From Candidatus Terraquivivens yellowstonensis (GTDB lineage Archaea > Thermoproteota > Nitrososphaeria_A > Caldarchaeales > Wolframiiraptoraceae): a stretch of DNA of 17,893 bases. The notes under the pieces were generated by a model, which did no database searches, was not told the origin of the DNA, and was given only the letters and a program-made list of their open reading frames with translations. How positions within the stretch are numbered: the first letter of the stretch is position 1; each line of letters starts with the position of its first letter. Shown piece by piece: positions 6,148 through 14,258 of the stretch. The stretch covers positions 1-17,893 of the forward strand of contig JAKCEW010000014.1 of assembly GCA_023539445.1 (NCBI GenBank), read 5' to 3'. The position numbers and the translations under genes were made by a program.

Positions 6148-7410
6148 ATGCCTTTAGAATATAAATTTAAAGCTAAACCCTATGATGAAGTCTTGAAGTC
6201 TGCTCTCCAAGCTTTTCCACAGAAAGCAGCATATGAGCTTGTCCATGTCTCCGAGGCTCTTGGAAGAAGGGTAGCAGAGGATGTGCATGCACCGTTCGAT
6301 ATACCTAGAAAGAACATAGCATTCTATGATGGCTACGCTGTGAGACACGAAGATACAAAAGGTGCAACTGCGTCTAACCCTATCAAGCTTCGGGTAGTAG
6401 GCTTGGTTCTTAAAGATGGTGAAGAAGTAGGTTTAAGAGTTGAGAAGGGAACAGCAGCGTATCTTTCAGCTAATTCTCCTCTACCCGAAGGCGCCGATGC
6501 AGTTATTAGAGAAGAGTTTACGTCAAGGCAGGGAGACTACGTGCTAGTTAAGAAAGAGGCTGAACTGTACGAGGATGTTGTATTGAGGGGGGAGGATGTT
6601 AAGAAGAGTGAAGTTTTAATCTCTAGAGGCTCAGTCATTAGACCTCAAGATCAAGTCCTATTGCTGGAGATCGGCTTAACTAGGGTTAAAGTGTATAGAG
6701 AGCCGATCATTGGGATAGCATCGGTAGGTGATGAGCATCTAGAAAGATTTGAGAAAGGAATACCATACCCAGACAATTACTCCTTTCTACTATCATCTAC
6801 ACTCCGGCTGATAGGCTGTAAAACAGTATCCCTTGGAATATTTAGAGACGATCCAGAAGAGATAGCCGAACTCATCTCAAAGAATATCGACTACTATGAT
6901 GCTCTAACGTTGATTGGCGGAGCATCTAGAGGTATGAAAGACTATACAGGCATGGGTGTAGAGAAGATAGGTGAAGTAATATTCCATGGAACAACATTAA
7001 GCCCTGGGAAGGTTTCAGGTGTATGTAAGGTGAATGGTAAACCAGTATTCATTGTACCAGGACACATTGGCTCAGCAGCGTCATGTATATGCAATATAAT
7101 TGTACCGATAATCTCGAAAACATATTATGATGGGGTTGAGCTTCTACCTAAAGTCCTAGCTAAGTTGACTACATCTGTGGAAGCTAGACCTGAATCATAC
7201 ACGTTTAGAACGGTTAGTCTAGAATGGTGTAACGATGGTTTGAACGCAACACCACACTTGAGGAGACTTGGAGGGTCAACGCTTATCACAATACTATCAA
7301 AAGCGGGAGGGTTCATCCTAATACCTCCAGGAGTAAAGTTATCGGCTGGAGAAATAGTCAAAGTAACCCTCCTAAACCCACTTGAAGCATTTTCTTGGAA
7401 ATCGTCATAA
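6148..7410 (+). CDS. moeA: Molybdopterin molybdenumtransferase MoeA
   Basis: The 420-residue protein has the MoeA domain order: N-terminal domains I/II, a MogA-like domain (about 183-325) and the C-terminal beta domain IV (about 330-410). Landmarks include PYDEVL (11-16), DGYAVR (61-66), LPEGADAVIREE (112-123), RGEDVKKSEVLISRGSVIRP (147-166) and the LSPGKVSG...GKPVFIVPG stretch (284-305). MoeA inserts molybdate (or tungstate) into adenylylated molybdopterin in the cytoplasm. Two normally conserved sites differ: the usual GG-x-S-x-G-x-x-D turn reads GGASRGMKDY (257-266), and PGNPVSA reads PGHIGSA (304-310). It may thus be a specialised paralogue. It converges with the molybdoenzyme operon, its obvious client. 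The start at 6148 is chosen for TATA spacing and the typical N-terminus; A/T content is higher than in the genes to the right. Confidence 0.85.
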   Translation: MPLEYKFKAKPYDEVLKSALQAFPQKAAYELVHVSEALGRRVAEDVHAPFDIPRKNIAFYDGYAVRHEDTKGATASNPIKLRVVGLVLKDGEEVGLRVEKGTAAYLSANSPLPEGADAVIREEFTSRQGDYVLVKKEAELYEDVVLRGEDVKKSEVLISRGSVIRPQDQVLLLEIGLTRVKVYREPIIGIASVGDEHLERFEKGIPYPDNYSFLLSSTLRLIGCKTVSLGIFRDDPEEIAELISKNIDYYDALTLIGGASRGMKDYTGMGVEKIGEVIFHGTTLSPGKVSGVCKVNGKPVFIVPGHIGSAASCICNIIVPIISKTYYDGVELLPKVLAKLTTSVEARPESYTFRTVSLEWCNDGLNATPHLRRLGGSTLITILSKAGGFILIPPGVKLSAGEIVKVTLLNPLEAFSWKSS

Positions 7411-7514
7411 AATACTGGCATTATGTTTGAGAGAAACATAGGACGGCTAACTCCTCTTCTCAGTTCATGATAGAGCATAACAATGTGGTAATATGGCTAG
7501 GAGTATCTCAGACT

Positions 7515-8075
7515 TCAGAGAGATGTTTGACGGCTGAGCCGTGCGGCGAGAAGCTTTGCATCATCCTTGATAATCTGTGTTAACTCCTCAACAACATTTG
7601 AAAATATTTTTTCAGGGGGCTTCACATGTTCGAGGGCTGGTATGAGGTGTGTTTTTATGAATCGGTGGAGCTGCCGTTCAAACTTTTCAGCGCTTTTATC
7701 GCCCTTGATGTGTGATATATATGCATTTATTGCGAGGCGTGCTGCGAATGCCGTCATAGCAAGTAGGCTGTCGGCAGGCTCTGTCAAGACGTATCCAGCT
7801 GCTCTGTACAAGGCTGTTAAGTGGTCTTTGAGGAATTCGCGTGCTACCGAGTTTAGGTCCGTCCTAAAGATCCCAGCCCTATAACGCTTGATATACTCAA
7901 CCGTCTCCCTCGAGACTCTTCGCGGTAGCTCAACCCCGAGACTTTCAAAGAAGTTGAGGACTTCTACTGGCGGTTCTCCGACACTATCCGCAAGCCAGCT
8001 GAAGTATACGTGCAGAGCTACGTAAAGGTTTGCTCTCTCGAAAGAATTGAGCTCAGCCAATGGCTCACCAGACAA
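7515..8075 (-). CDS. TorD/DmsD-like maturation chaperone of the molybdoenzyme
   Basis: The 186-residue all-helical protein fits the TorD/DmsD/NarJ chaperone family. Typical features are ERANLYVALHVYFSWL near the N-terminus (13-28), the DHLTALYRAAGYVL segment in the middle (about 84-97), and a late helix with HRFIKTHLIPALEHV (about 141-155). Members bind the twin-arginine signal and the cofactor-free catalytic subunit in the cytoplasm, preventing export before the molybdenum cofactor and Fe-S cluster are in place. Its ATG overlaps the end of the catalytic-subunit gene by 11 bases and it is the last gene of the operon, so that enzyme is the likely client. The sequence is divergent and the call depends partly on context. 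It ends about 100 bases from the convergent moeA. Confidence 0.75.
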   Translation of the reverse strand: MSGEPLAELNSFERANLYVALHVYFSWLADSVGEPPVEVLNFFESLGVELPRRVSRETVEYIKRYRAGIFRTDLNSVAREFLKDHLTALYRAAGYVLTEPADSLLAMTAFAARLAINAYISHIKGDKSAEKFERQLHRFIKTHLIPALEHVKPPEKIFSNVVEELTQIIKDDAKLLAARLSRQTSL

Positions 8076-11000
8076 TCTGGTGTGGTATCAGCTTTTTAGT
8101 TTTCCCCGTCTTCGTTATTCGGACTGGGGTGCTGTAGTATACTTGGCCTGCGCCTATCCATGATTGAGCGGGCCATCCTTCCAGCGATTCATCCATAAGC
8201 TGGATGGGGTTTGATGAGACGCCATTAAATCTCCAAGTATCAATCCCCAGACCCTTCTCAAAGTAGTCGGCGGGCCTGTTCGTAAAGAGCGTTTTCTTGA
8301 CTATGTCTGGCAGATGCTTGACTGGGTTGACCGCTGTCTCAGGTATCTCGACCTCCTCAGGTAGTGCTGCTATGACCTCGCCATTCCTCTTCAAGCTTAA
8401 GTAGCCTGGCTTAACAACTAGTGTCTCTGCCCATCTACCCATACCGTAAGGTATAGCAATGACGCCGCTCGCCACTGCAGGTGTCACAACGGCTGGAACC
8501 TCTACTGAGCCCATAGGGCTCTCGATCAGCACGATATCGCCTGTTTTTATGCCTAGCAACTCTGCATCAGCTTTGTTTATGAGGGCAAAGTTTTCAGGTA
8601 AGATTGTCTTTATGAAGTAGTAGTTAGAGCTTCGATGTTTTGTGTAGAGTGGACCTGATTCGAAGACGAGTATGTATGGGTAGTCTTTGGGTGGGTAGAG
8701 TTCTCGGAGTGGGGTGCCAGCGAAGCCAAGTCCTCTGCCTTTTCCTATGGAAGCGTAGGTCGCGGGCTCGAAATAGGCTGGGCCTCCCCAGAACTTCTTA
8801 CCTGTTATGCTGTTGGGTGTTTTAGCTAGTTTTTCGTTCCAGAGCAGAAGGATGCCTGTTCCAGGGATATTGCGTTTAGAGAACCCTTTTTCATCGAAGG
8901 ATTCCTCATATTTCGTGAAGACGCCTCCTCGGGCTAGACAGTACGCTGCAGCACGCCATTCGTCTACTGTTATCACGTTTTTGAATCGTGCTATTGGGTA
9001 GTTTTCCTCAACGAATCTCAAGTCATCTTCTGGAATCTCCTTTGGCACAATCCCTTTATCCATAGCATCTACACCGCCATTTGCATAAACCCTCATGATG
9101 TAGTCCCAGAAGCTATGGAGTGGGAACCACTGACCTTCATACTTCTTACCTTTCACACCGGGGATTGCTTTATCTCCGTATCCAGGTGCTTTGAGGGCTT
9201 TACCAATGTCGATGAAGAACTCCCACATTGAGGCATACCGTGGCTTGCCGTCGGGTGCGTCACCTATCCTTTGTGTCAAGGGCATTATTGCGGGAGTCCT
9301 CCATGACTCGGCCAGTAACCTTCCCATACCGGAACTATACAAGAACTGGACTCCATTTGTACCTGTTTCGAGATATGTTGTGTCGGGGACTAGGTAGTCT
9401 GCGTAAAGGTATGTTTCGTTTATTGTTGTGGTTATGCCGATGAAGAGGGGTAGCTTACGTGTATCCTTCAAGACTTCAGCGAACCTTATTCCTCCATTAA
9501 CAGAGAGGACAGGGTTAGCGAAGTATAGAATGAGCGCCTTAATCGGGTAGGGATAGGCAAGGTCTATTCCAGCGAAAAGCTCTGTATAGCTCTCCTCTGG
9601 TGTAAGCGGGTACCATGGACGCTTAGCAGGGTACGGGTCCTCGCCCTTCTTCACTTTTCTGTAGTACATTATTGTCTTCTCGTACTCTGCCTTGTGCCTA
9701 TCTATCGCTGGCCCCCAGCGTGGTGGTTCATCGAACCCGCTGGCACCGCAATTGTAGAGGTAAACGTTGTAACTGGTTGTTGAAGGTCTTGCAAGAAGAC
9801 CGCCTGCTCTGTGGAAGTTTCCGATAAGGATATCAAGGCTTCGTAGGGCCCAGACTGTGTACTCGCCGTTGGGGTGCATTGCTACTCCTCTGTGTATATA
9901 TGTAGCTGCGCGTGGAGCTGCCTCCCAAAAGTCTTCCGCCATCTGCTGAATTATTTCAGGCTTTACTCCACAGATGGTGGCCCACTCTTCAATGCTTTTG
10001 CTGAACACTGTCTCCTTGTAGATTGTGAAGGCTGTCTTAACAGTAACTTCCTCACCCGTCGTAAGCCGTGCCTTGCCCGAGAACTCTAGCTCTGCTTCTT
10101 CAACGATATCGTTTACTGCGAAGCCTTCTCCAGCGTATACGAGTGGCTTGTTCTCGGTCCCAAGCCCGACCATCGCATCAGTCAGGTAACTACCGTAGAG
10201 CTTATGATCCTCCTCCATCACGACAAGCCATGTAGCGTTGCTGTGGTATGGGTAGCCTATCTTCTCCGCAGCTGCTTTACCCGGCCTCCTGAGAAAGTCA
10301 CGGTTAAACCAGTTATTCCTGATCATTATCTGCGCGATGGCCATTGCCAGGGCCGCATCGGTTCCAGGCTTTACTGGGACCCAGACGATGTTTCCGCCAC
10401 CTGTAGTCCTCGGTGATAATGGGTTAACATAGTATATCTTTAAGCCGTTTTCTGCAGCTTTCTCGATTAGGACACCCTGCCCAGTAGCTCCTGGATGCAC
10501 CCTACCCATGGCTGCTCCAGCCATAATAATGACCTTCGCATTCAATGCATCTGGGTTTATGTCGTAATATCCTGACCAGAGGTAGTTCCCGGTATAGAAT
10601 GAAAGCTGGCATGCGGAGGTGTGGCGGAGCCAATTTACGCTACCGAAAGCTGCGATGAAACGACTTGTGAAGACGTCTGCGTTATCTTGTCCTCTTCCAC
10701 GTATGTAGACGAGTTGGTTGGCCTTTGTACCTAGGTCAGGGTTATCAGGGTCCACTAGAACGTCCTCGAGCTTAAGCCCCTTCTCACCTAGTATCTTGCT
10801 CCACTTTTCCTTGAAGTCTTTGAGTAGGACCTCAAAATCTTCATCTGTCACTTTTTTATCCGCCGCTTTAGCTAGAAGCTCGTCAACATCCTTCTTCATG
10901 GCCGATAGTATTTCTCCAGGTTTTTCGAAGCCTGCATCCCTTAGCCTGCCATATACGAATATCTCTTTCAAGCCGGGGAGGCGCTCTCCCGTTTCCTCGA

Positions 11001-11511
11001 TGACTCCTCCCTCCACAACTTCTCTGATGAGCTGCTCCCAGCTTATCTCCTTCCATTTCCCGCTGCCTCTCGGCCCAGCCCTCTTTAATGGCTTGATGAT
11101 TCTATAGGGATCGTAGAGGTAATGTATGCCGTCCTGCCCGCGTGGACATAATGTTGAGCTTACTTGGAGTGACTGGCGGGCGGACGTCTTGTAGTCGAGT
11201 GGATTATAACGATGCATCTGGTGGTTTGATGTGACGTATCGGTTGTATGGATGGTATGGATTACCTTCTATCCTTTCAACAACCTCTACTCCATCGTATG
11301 AGACTACCCTAACCCTGATTCCACACCTAACATTACAACCCAGGCAGGATGAGTAGACGTATCTTACACCAGGTCCGGTTATCCTGTCGGGGCCGTAGAG
11401 GGTTGTCGTAGGTCTGATTATCCTGTCAACCACACTCCAGTATCCTGCGAGGAAGACACCCAGTGAGGCAATGCCAACAGCCCCCTTAATTATTGCTCTT
11501 CTACTTACCAC
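8065..11511 (-). CDS. Tat-exported molybdopterin oxidoreductase, TtrA/PsrA/ArrA type
   Basis: The 1148-residue catalytic subunit belongs to the DMSO reductase family. It starts with a twin-arginine signal (SRRAIIKG, 3-10, then a hydrophobic stretch to about 24). The N-terminal [4Fe-4S] site is C56-x2-C59-x3-C63...C122 (with CPRG). The bis-MGD domains follow. In RHTSACQLSFYTGNYLW (296-312) Cys301 is in the position of the metal ligand, as in polysulfide, tetrathionate and arsenate reductases. The cofactor-binding C-terminal domain is at about 950-1045 (ILVFESGPLY...IKTGDIVLIESPMG). A charged helical insertion (about 155-265) and the length above 1100 residues fit the TtrA/ArrA group rather than shorter PsrA. 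It would reduce tetrathionate, polysulfide, arsenate or selenate outside the membrane; the substrate is not decidable here. Gene order B-C-A matches Salmonella ttrBCA. Confidence 0.85.
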   Translation of the reverse strand: MVSRRAIIKGAVGIASLGVFLAGYWSVVDRIIRPTTTLYGPDRITGPGVRYVYSSCLGCNVRCGIRVRVVSYDGVEVVERIEGNPYHPYNRYVTSNHQMHRYNPLDYKTSARQSLQVSSTLCPRGQDGIHYLYDPYRIIKPLKRAGPRGSGKWKEISWEQLIREVVEGGVIEETGERLPGLKEIFVYGRLRDAGFEKPGEILSAMKKDVDELLAKAADKKVTDEDFEVLLKDFKEKWSKILGEKGLKLEDVLVDPDNPDLGTKANQLVYIRGRGQDNADVFTSRFIAAFGSVNWLRHTSACQLSFYTGNYLWSGYYDINPDALNAKVIIMAGAAMGRVHPGATGQGVLIEKAAENGLKIYYVNPLSPRTTGGGNIVWVPVKPGTDAALAMAIAQIMIRNNWFNRDFLRRPGKAAAEKIGYPYHSNATWLVVMEEDHKLYGSYLTDAMVGLGTENKPLVYAGEGFAVNDIVEEAELEFSGKARLTTGEEVTVKTAFTIYKETVFSKSIEEWATICGVKPEIIQQMAEDFWEAAPRAATYIHRGVAMHPNGEYTVWALRSLDILIGNFHRAGGLLARPSTTSYNVYLYNCGASGFDEPPRWGPAIDRHKAEYEKTIMYYRKVKKGEDPYPAKRPWYPLTPEESYTELFAGIDLAYPYPIKALILYFANPVLSVNGGIRFAEVLKDTRKLPLFIGITTTINETYLYADYLVPDTTYLETGTNGVQFLYSSGMGRLLAESWRTPAIMPLTQRIGDAPDGKPRYASMWEFFIDIGKALKAPGYGDKAIPGVKGKKYEGQWFPLHSFWDYIMRVYANGGVDAMDKGIVPKEIPEDDLRFVEENYPIARFKNVITVDEWRAAAYCLARGGVFTKYEESFDEKGFSKRNIPGTGILLLWNEKLAKTPNSITGKKFWGGPAYFEPATYASIGKGRGLGFAGTPLRELYPPKDYPYILVFESGPLYTKHRSSNYYFIKTILPENFALINKADAELLGIKTGDIVLIESPMGSVEVPAVVTPAVASGVIAIPYGMGRWAETLVVKPGYLSLKRNGEVIAALPEEVEIPETAVNPVKHLPDIVKKTLFTNRPADYFEKGLGIDTWRFNGVSSNPIQLMDESLEGWPAQSWIGAGQVYYSTPVRITKTGKTKKLIPHQIVW

Positions 11512-12607
11512 TTTCTCTTACCTCCAGTGGGAAGAGCATAGAGAGAAATATGAAGACCGCTACACCCAACGCGATAGGTGCGACAGTTTCTAGGGGCCAT
11601 AAACCTCCCAGCTCCGCCTCAAGGAATGCAAGCCCTGTCTTAGAGACTAGCTGGGCGTTGATTATTATGTTCCACTTGTTGGTGAAAGTGCCTGCCATAG
11701 CTACCAAGGAGACAGCCAGTATTGCTGCAGGGTATCTCATCGCAATAAGTGAGAGGAAGAAAGAGAGGAGCAGGAGAGCTACGACTAAGTACATTATCGG
11801 TATGAGTGGTGTAACCATTTCAGCAATTGAAGAAGACCAGAACCACCAAACGGCCATTTGTAGACCTGTTAAAGCCGCAAGAGATAACGAGCCAGCTGCA
11901 TGTATCTTGAGCACGGGAATAACAACGTCACGCTCTAGCGCCTTGTATCTCCAGCAAAAGTAAAATAGCATAAACAAGGCCGTGGCAACTACAAACGTGT
12001 CAGTGAAGTATGCGACAGGTAGGAGGGCCCAGCTTCTCCAAACAGGGTTCCATGTCTGCATAATGAATAGAGAGGCTGGATAGATACCCCAGAGAGTCAA
12101 GAAGGGGAGCATGAGAACTGCGACAACCTTAGCTACCTTCTCTACGGCTCCGTATTTCTCAGCAGTCGTTATCCCAAAGGAGAATATTTGGTAAAACTTT
12201 TTCCTAAAGCCTGCAGACATCAGAGATGCCTGGTAAGAATAATAGGAGAAGGTAAGTAAGGCAAATATAATTGATAATGTCAGCGCAATGAGCCATATGA
12301 TAAACTGGAAGGCAATTAGCGAGATCCCCGGATTAGCGGCTGTAGGGACTATGTGGGGTAGTATAAATAGTAGAGGAGCCCTATGCGGTGATCTGAGATC
12401 CGCTAGAGGTCCTGCCAGCAATACAGCGAAAAATCCTATGCCAAGCATCGTCATCAATGGAATGGCCTTCCTTAAACTTCCCGAAAGATACGCAAGGGCA
12501 ACGAGTATAAGGAGGTCTGCTCCAGAGACAAGCAGTGAGTAGGCAAAGAGTACAGGGTGCCAGAGGAGAGGCTCAGCAAACTCGTTGGGGAAGTAATATC
12601 CGAGCAT
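11501..12607 (-). CDS. NrfD/PsrC/TtrC-type membrane anchor and quinol-oxidising subunit
   Basis: The 368-residue protein is almost entirely hydrophobic, with about nine membrane segments: roughly 18-42, 48-70, 97-127, 160-185, 195-218, 230-258, 263-290, 293-315 and 340-362. This fits NrfD-family subunits, which oxidise menaquinol in the membrane and hand electrons to the Fe-S partner. There are no haem-type histidine pairs or cysteine motifs, as expected for NrfD. The start codon shares one base with the stop of the Fe-S subunit (TAATG), and the end overlaps the start of the catalytic gene by 11 bases, so all three are translationally coupled. The family is variable in sequence, so the assignment relies on topology, size and operon position. 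Confidence 0.8.
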   Translation of the reverse strand: MLGYYFPNEFAEPLLWHPVLFAYSLLVSGADLLILVALAYLSGSLRKAIPLMTMLGIGFFAVLLAGPLADLRSPHRAPLLFILPHIVPTAANPGISLIAFQFIIWLIALTLSIIFALLTFSYYSYQASLMSAGFRKKFYQIFSFGITTAEKYGAVEKVAKVVAVLMLPFLTLWGIYPASLFIMQTWNPVWRSWALLPVAYFTDTFVVATALFMLFYFCWRYKALERDVVIPVLKIHAAGSLSLAALTGLQMAVWWFWSSSIAEMVTPLIPIMYLVVALLLLSFFLSLIAMRYPAAILAVSLVAMAGTFTNKWNIIINAQLVSKTGLAFLEAELGGLWPLETVAPIALGVAVFIFLSMLFPLEVRESGK

Positions 12608-13248
12608 TATCTGTTCACCTCATCGGGAAGGGAGATATAGTATATCTGAGGCCTAGCCCCCGTCTGTGGCTTCAGCACTTGCACTGGCCTGCTATTGATC
12701 GTCTTGGAGAGTTCATTGACCTCGTGTAGGGGGCCGAATATTCGAGCGCTGGTTGGACAGGCTTCGACGCAGGCTGGAAGCAACCCAGCCTTAAGCCTGT
12801 GGTCGCAGAATGTACACTTATCTGCGACACCTTTCACTGGATTGATGTATCGTGCTCCATAGGGGCAAGCCTTTACACAGACCCCGCAACCTATGCAGAG
12901 CTCATCGTTAACTAGTACGAGACCATCAGGTGTTTTGTATGTAGCACCTGTCGGACAAGGTGGAACACAGGGTGGGTCATCGCAGTGGTTACACTGCTTA
13001 GGAATAAAGATTCTCATCCCTTCAGGCTTGACTAGATGTTCAACCCATGTCCTAAAGCTCCCAAGCGGTACATTGTTCTCTGCTGCGCAAGCTACCACAC
13101 AGGCCATACAACCATAACACTTATCAACGTCTATTAACATCGCGTAACGCTTACCTTCCTTAACGGCTGGGGCTGCTGACAACGCTAACAACCCAACTAA
13201 TGTTGAAACGGTCCCGAGAAACCCCCGTCTACTTATCTTAGACATCAT
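12607..13248 (-). CDS. Four-cluster ferredoxin-like electron-transfer subunit, TtrB/PsrB type, Tat-exported
   Basis: The 213-residue protein begins with a twin-arginine signal (SRRGFLGT, 6-13, then LVGLLALSAAPA). Sixteen cysteines form four [4Fe-4S] sites in the pattern of DmsB/PsrB/TtrB: 44/47/50/54, 86/89/94/98, 118/121/124/128 and 145/148/160/164. The subunit links the quinol-oxidising NrfD protein to the catalytic subunit on the outer face. A Tat signal on this subunit is typical of TtrB and unlike DmsB, which supports a tetrathionate-reductase-type complex. It is the first gene of the operon. Two ATG codons are adjacent (13248 and 13245); the first is used here. Confidence 0.87.
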   Translation of the reverse strand: MMSKISRRGFLGTVSTLVGLLALSAAPAVKEGKRYAMLIDVDKCYGCMACVVACAAENNVPLGSFRTWVEHLVKPEGMRIFIPKQCNHCDDPPCVPPCPTGATYKTPDGLVLVNDELCIGCGVCVKACPYGARYINPVKGVADKCTFCDHRLKAGLLPACVEACPTSARIFGPLHEVNELSKTINSRPVQVLKPQTGARPQIYYISLPDEVNR

Positions 13249-13273
13249 TTATTAATCTTTATGTCCTTAAAAA

Positions 13274-13285
13274 CATATATAATAA
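13274..13285 (-). promoter_or_regulatory. TATA box of the molybdoenzyme operon
   Basis: On the minus strand TTATTATATATG lies about 30 bases before the ATG at 13248, so the operon mRNA would be nearly leaderless. No clear operator was seen around it. Confidence 0.6.
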
Positions 13286-13362
13286 GATTATTGCCGTCTA
13301 CATCTACATAGGAGACTTAAAACTAAGACCTATGCTGGGAATGTTTTAAACCACCTGAACAC

Positions 13363-13536
13363 CTAATCTAGCTGATCAGTGCAGACTGTATCAGCTTCTA
13401 CTTTTTTATTTCCTTTATGCTTATGCTCATTATGTCTCCTTTCCATCCGTATAGTCAGGCTTATAATCAGCCACCATTTGCTAGTAATCTTAAGCCTAAA
13501 GTCTCCTGATTTAATGTATTTGATCTTATAACTGGA
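13363..13536 (-). other. Short open frame, possible remnant of an unidentified gene
   Basis: A 57-codon minus-strand frame without an upstream ATG lies between TAG codons and reads SSYKIKYIKSGDFRLKITSK, then WWLIISLTIRMERR and a Lys/His/Asn-rich end. It overlaps the end of the recombinase-like fragment in another frame. It has protein-like composition but no family I can name. It may be a decayed continuation of mobile-element DNA, or chance. Confidence 0.2.
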
Positions 13537-13882
13537 CTATGTGTTTTACGTGTAGCTTCTCTTCCACTCTATAAGGGCTAAGTTTCCTGAAGGTTACGTC
13601 ATGTAACCATTTCTCAATTGAGACTTCCACTTTAATCAGTCCTTTGGTTATCTTTTTCTTGATAACCTTTGCACCATATTCCTCAAGTACACCATTCATT
13701 GCTTCGTATACGCATTCTTTCGTCAAGTAAACCTTCCTGACTATTCCGTTCTTAGCTGTTTTAACGTTAACAAACGGAGGGCTCTCTTCTAAATGAATGT
13801 CTCCGAACTTGAGCTGAAGGCGCGATGTCTCCCAGAACCTTATACAGATCAAGCTTTCTAGCAACGATACACTCGAATTCAC
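13526..13882 (-). pseudogene. Fragment resembling a tyrosine recombinase (integrase)
   Basis: The 118-codon minus-strand frame contains ETSRLQLKFGDIHLEESPPF, then VNVKTAKNGIVRKVYLTKE. This matches the core of archaeal tyrosine recombinases, where the form 'R-x-S-E-L-L-x-L-x-W-x-D-I-D-L-E' is followed by '...KT...R.V.L(T/S)'. The first catalytic Arg region is degraded (RFWE in place of R-x-S-E, with spacing off by two). The second half, with the His-x-x-Arg and the catalytic Tyr, is not recognisable in the remaining 60 residues. It is therefore probably a non-functional remnant. Its place next to tRNA-Lys, a common integration target, is consistent with past insertion of a mobile element. The call is from motif resemblance only. 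Confidence 0.5.
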
Positions 13883-13953
13883 AAAATTTTAACGACAGCA
13901 TAACACCTTCTGTCATTCATAAAGGAAAAGAAATCGGTGATCGAGCCTAAATC

Positions 13954-13960
13954 CATATAT
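13954..13960 (+). promoter_or_regulatory. TATA box for tRNA-Lys
   Basis: CATATAT is centred about 32 bases before the tRNA 5' end, giving a short 5' leader of about five bases. Confidence 0.45.
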
Positions 13961-13988
13961 GCAACCTCTAAAATAAGGTAGCACCGGC

Positions 13989-14078
13989 GGGCCCGTAGCT
14001 CAGCCAGGATAGAGCACCGGGCTTTTAACAATTCTAGAAGATACCCGGGGGTCGCGGGTTCGAATCCCGCCGGGCCCG
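13989..14078 (+). tRNA. tRNA-Lys (UUU) with a 15-nt intron at 37/38
   Basis: The acceptor stem GGGCCCG (13989-13995) pairs perfectly with CGGGCCC (14071-14077), discriminator G at 14078. The D-stem is GCTC/GAGC, the anticodon stem CCGGG/CCCGG, and the T-stem GCGGG/CCCGC encloses TTCGAAT. The anticodon loop reads CTTTTA, then the intron, then A, so the anticodon is UUU at 14024-14026. The 3' CCA is not encoded (CAC follows), unlike in tRNA-Asp in this window. Both tRNA genes here carry introns. Confidence 0.93.
14028..14042 (+). other. 15-nt intron of tRNA-Lys with a reduced bulge-helix-bulge
   Basis: The intron lies at the canonical 37/38 site. Exon CUUU (32-35) can pair with intron GAAG as a four-pair central helix (one G-U pair). 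The bulges are UA|A and AU|A, each cut after the second base. The intron side is closed by an eight-base loop with no inner helix, a relaxed form of the motif. Confidence 0.75.
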
Positions 14079-14225
14079 CACCTATTTCGGGACTGCTGAA
14101 GCCTCTTTAAACCCTCACAATTATCGCATAGAAGTTTCTCCTAAGTCTTTCTAGAGTCGCTCTGCGCCGAAGTGACGAGGGCAACAAGACAGAATGTGTA
14201 GAGACTTAAAAAGGAGTTTAGGAAC
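14079..14225. other. Intergenic DNA after tRNA-Lys
   Basis: No gene is supported here. There is no strong oligo-T run after the tRNA; CTCTTTAAACCC (14103-14114) is the nearest candidate end signal. Confidence 0.35.
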
Positions 14226-14231
14226 TTATAT
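14226..14231 (+). promoter_or_regulatory. TATA box for the epimerase gene
   Basis: TTATAT is centred at about 14229. The predicted start point near 14256 falls just before TTG 14259, supporting that codon as start over the TTG at 14238. Confidence 0.45.
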
Positions 14232-14258
14232 CTCTCCTTGGAAAGATGTTCTTTTGAT

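Noticed and set aside
10718-11107. A 129-codon plus-strand open frame inside the catalytic molybdoenzyme gene
   Set aside because: It lies wholly within the 1148-residue gene on the other strand, is Ser/Leu-rich as expected for a reverse reading of charged helices, and has no promoter or family match.
8065-11511. Nitrate reductase or formate dehydrogenase identity for the catalytic subunit
   Set aside because: The ligand region shows Cys in the CQLSFYTGN context, the partner is an NrfD protein and both exported subunits carry Tat signals; no Asp-ligand nitrate-reductase motif or selenocysteine codon is seen.
11493-11963. A 156-codon plus-strand open frame opposite the NrfD gene
   Set aside because: It is antisense to a well supported membrane protein gene and shows no domain; the length reflects codon bias of the real gene.
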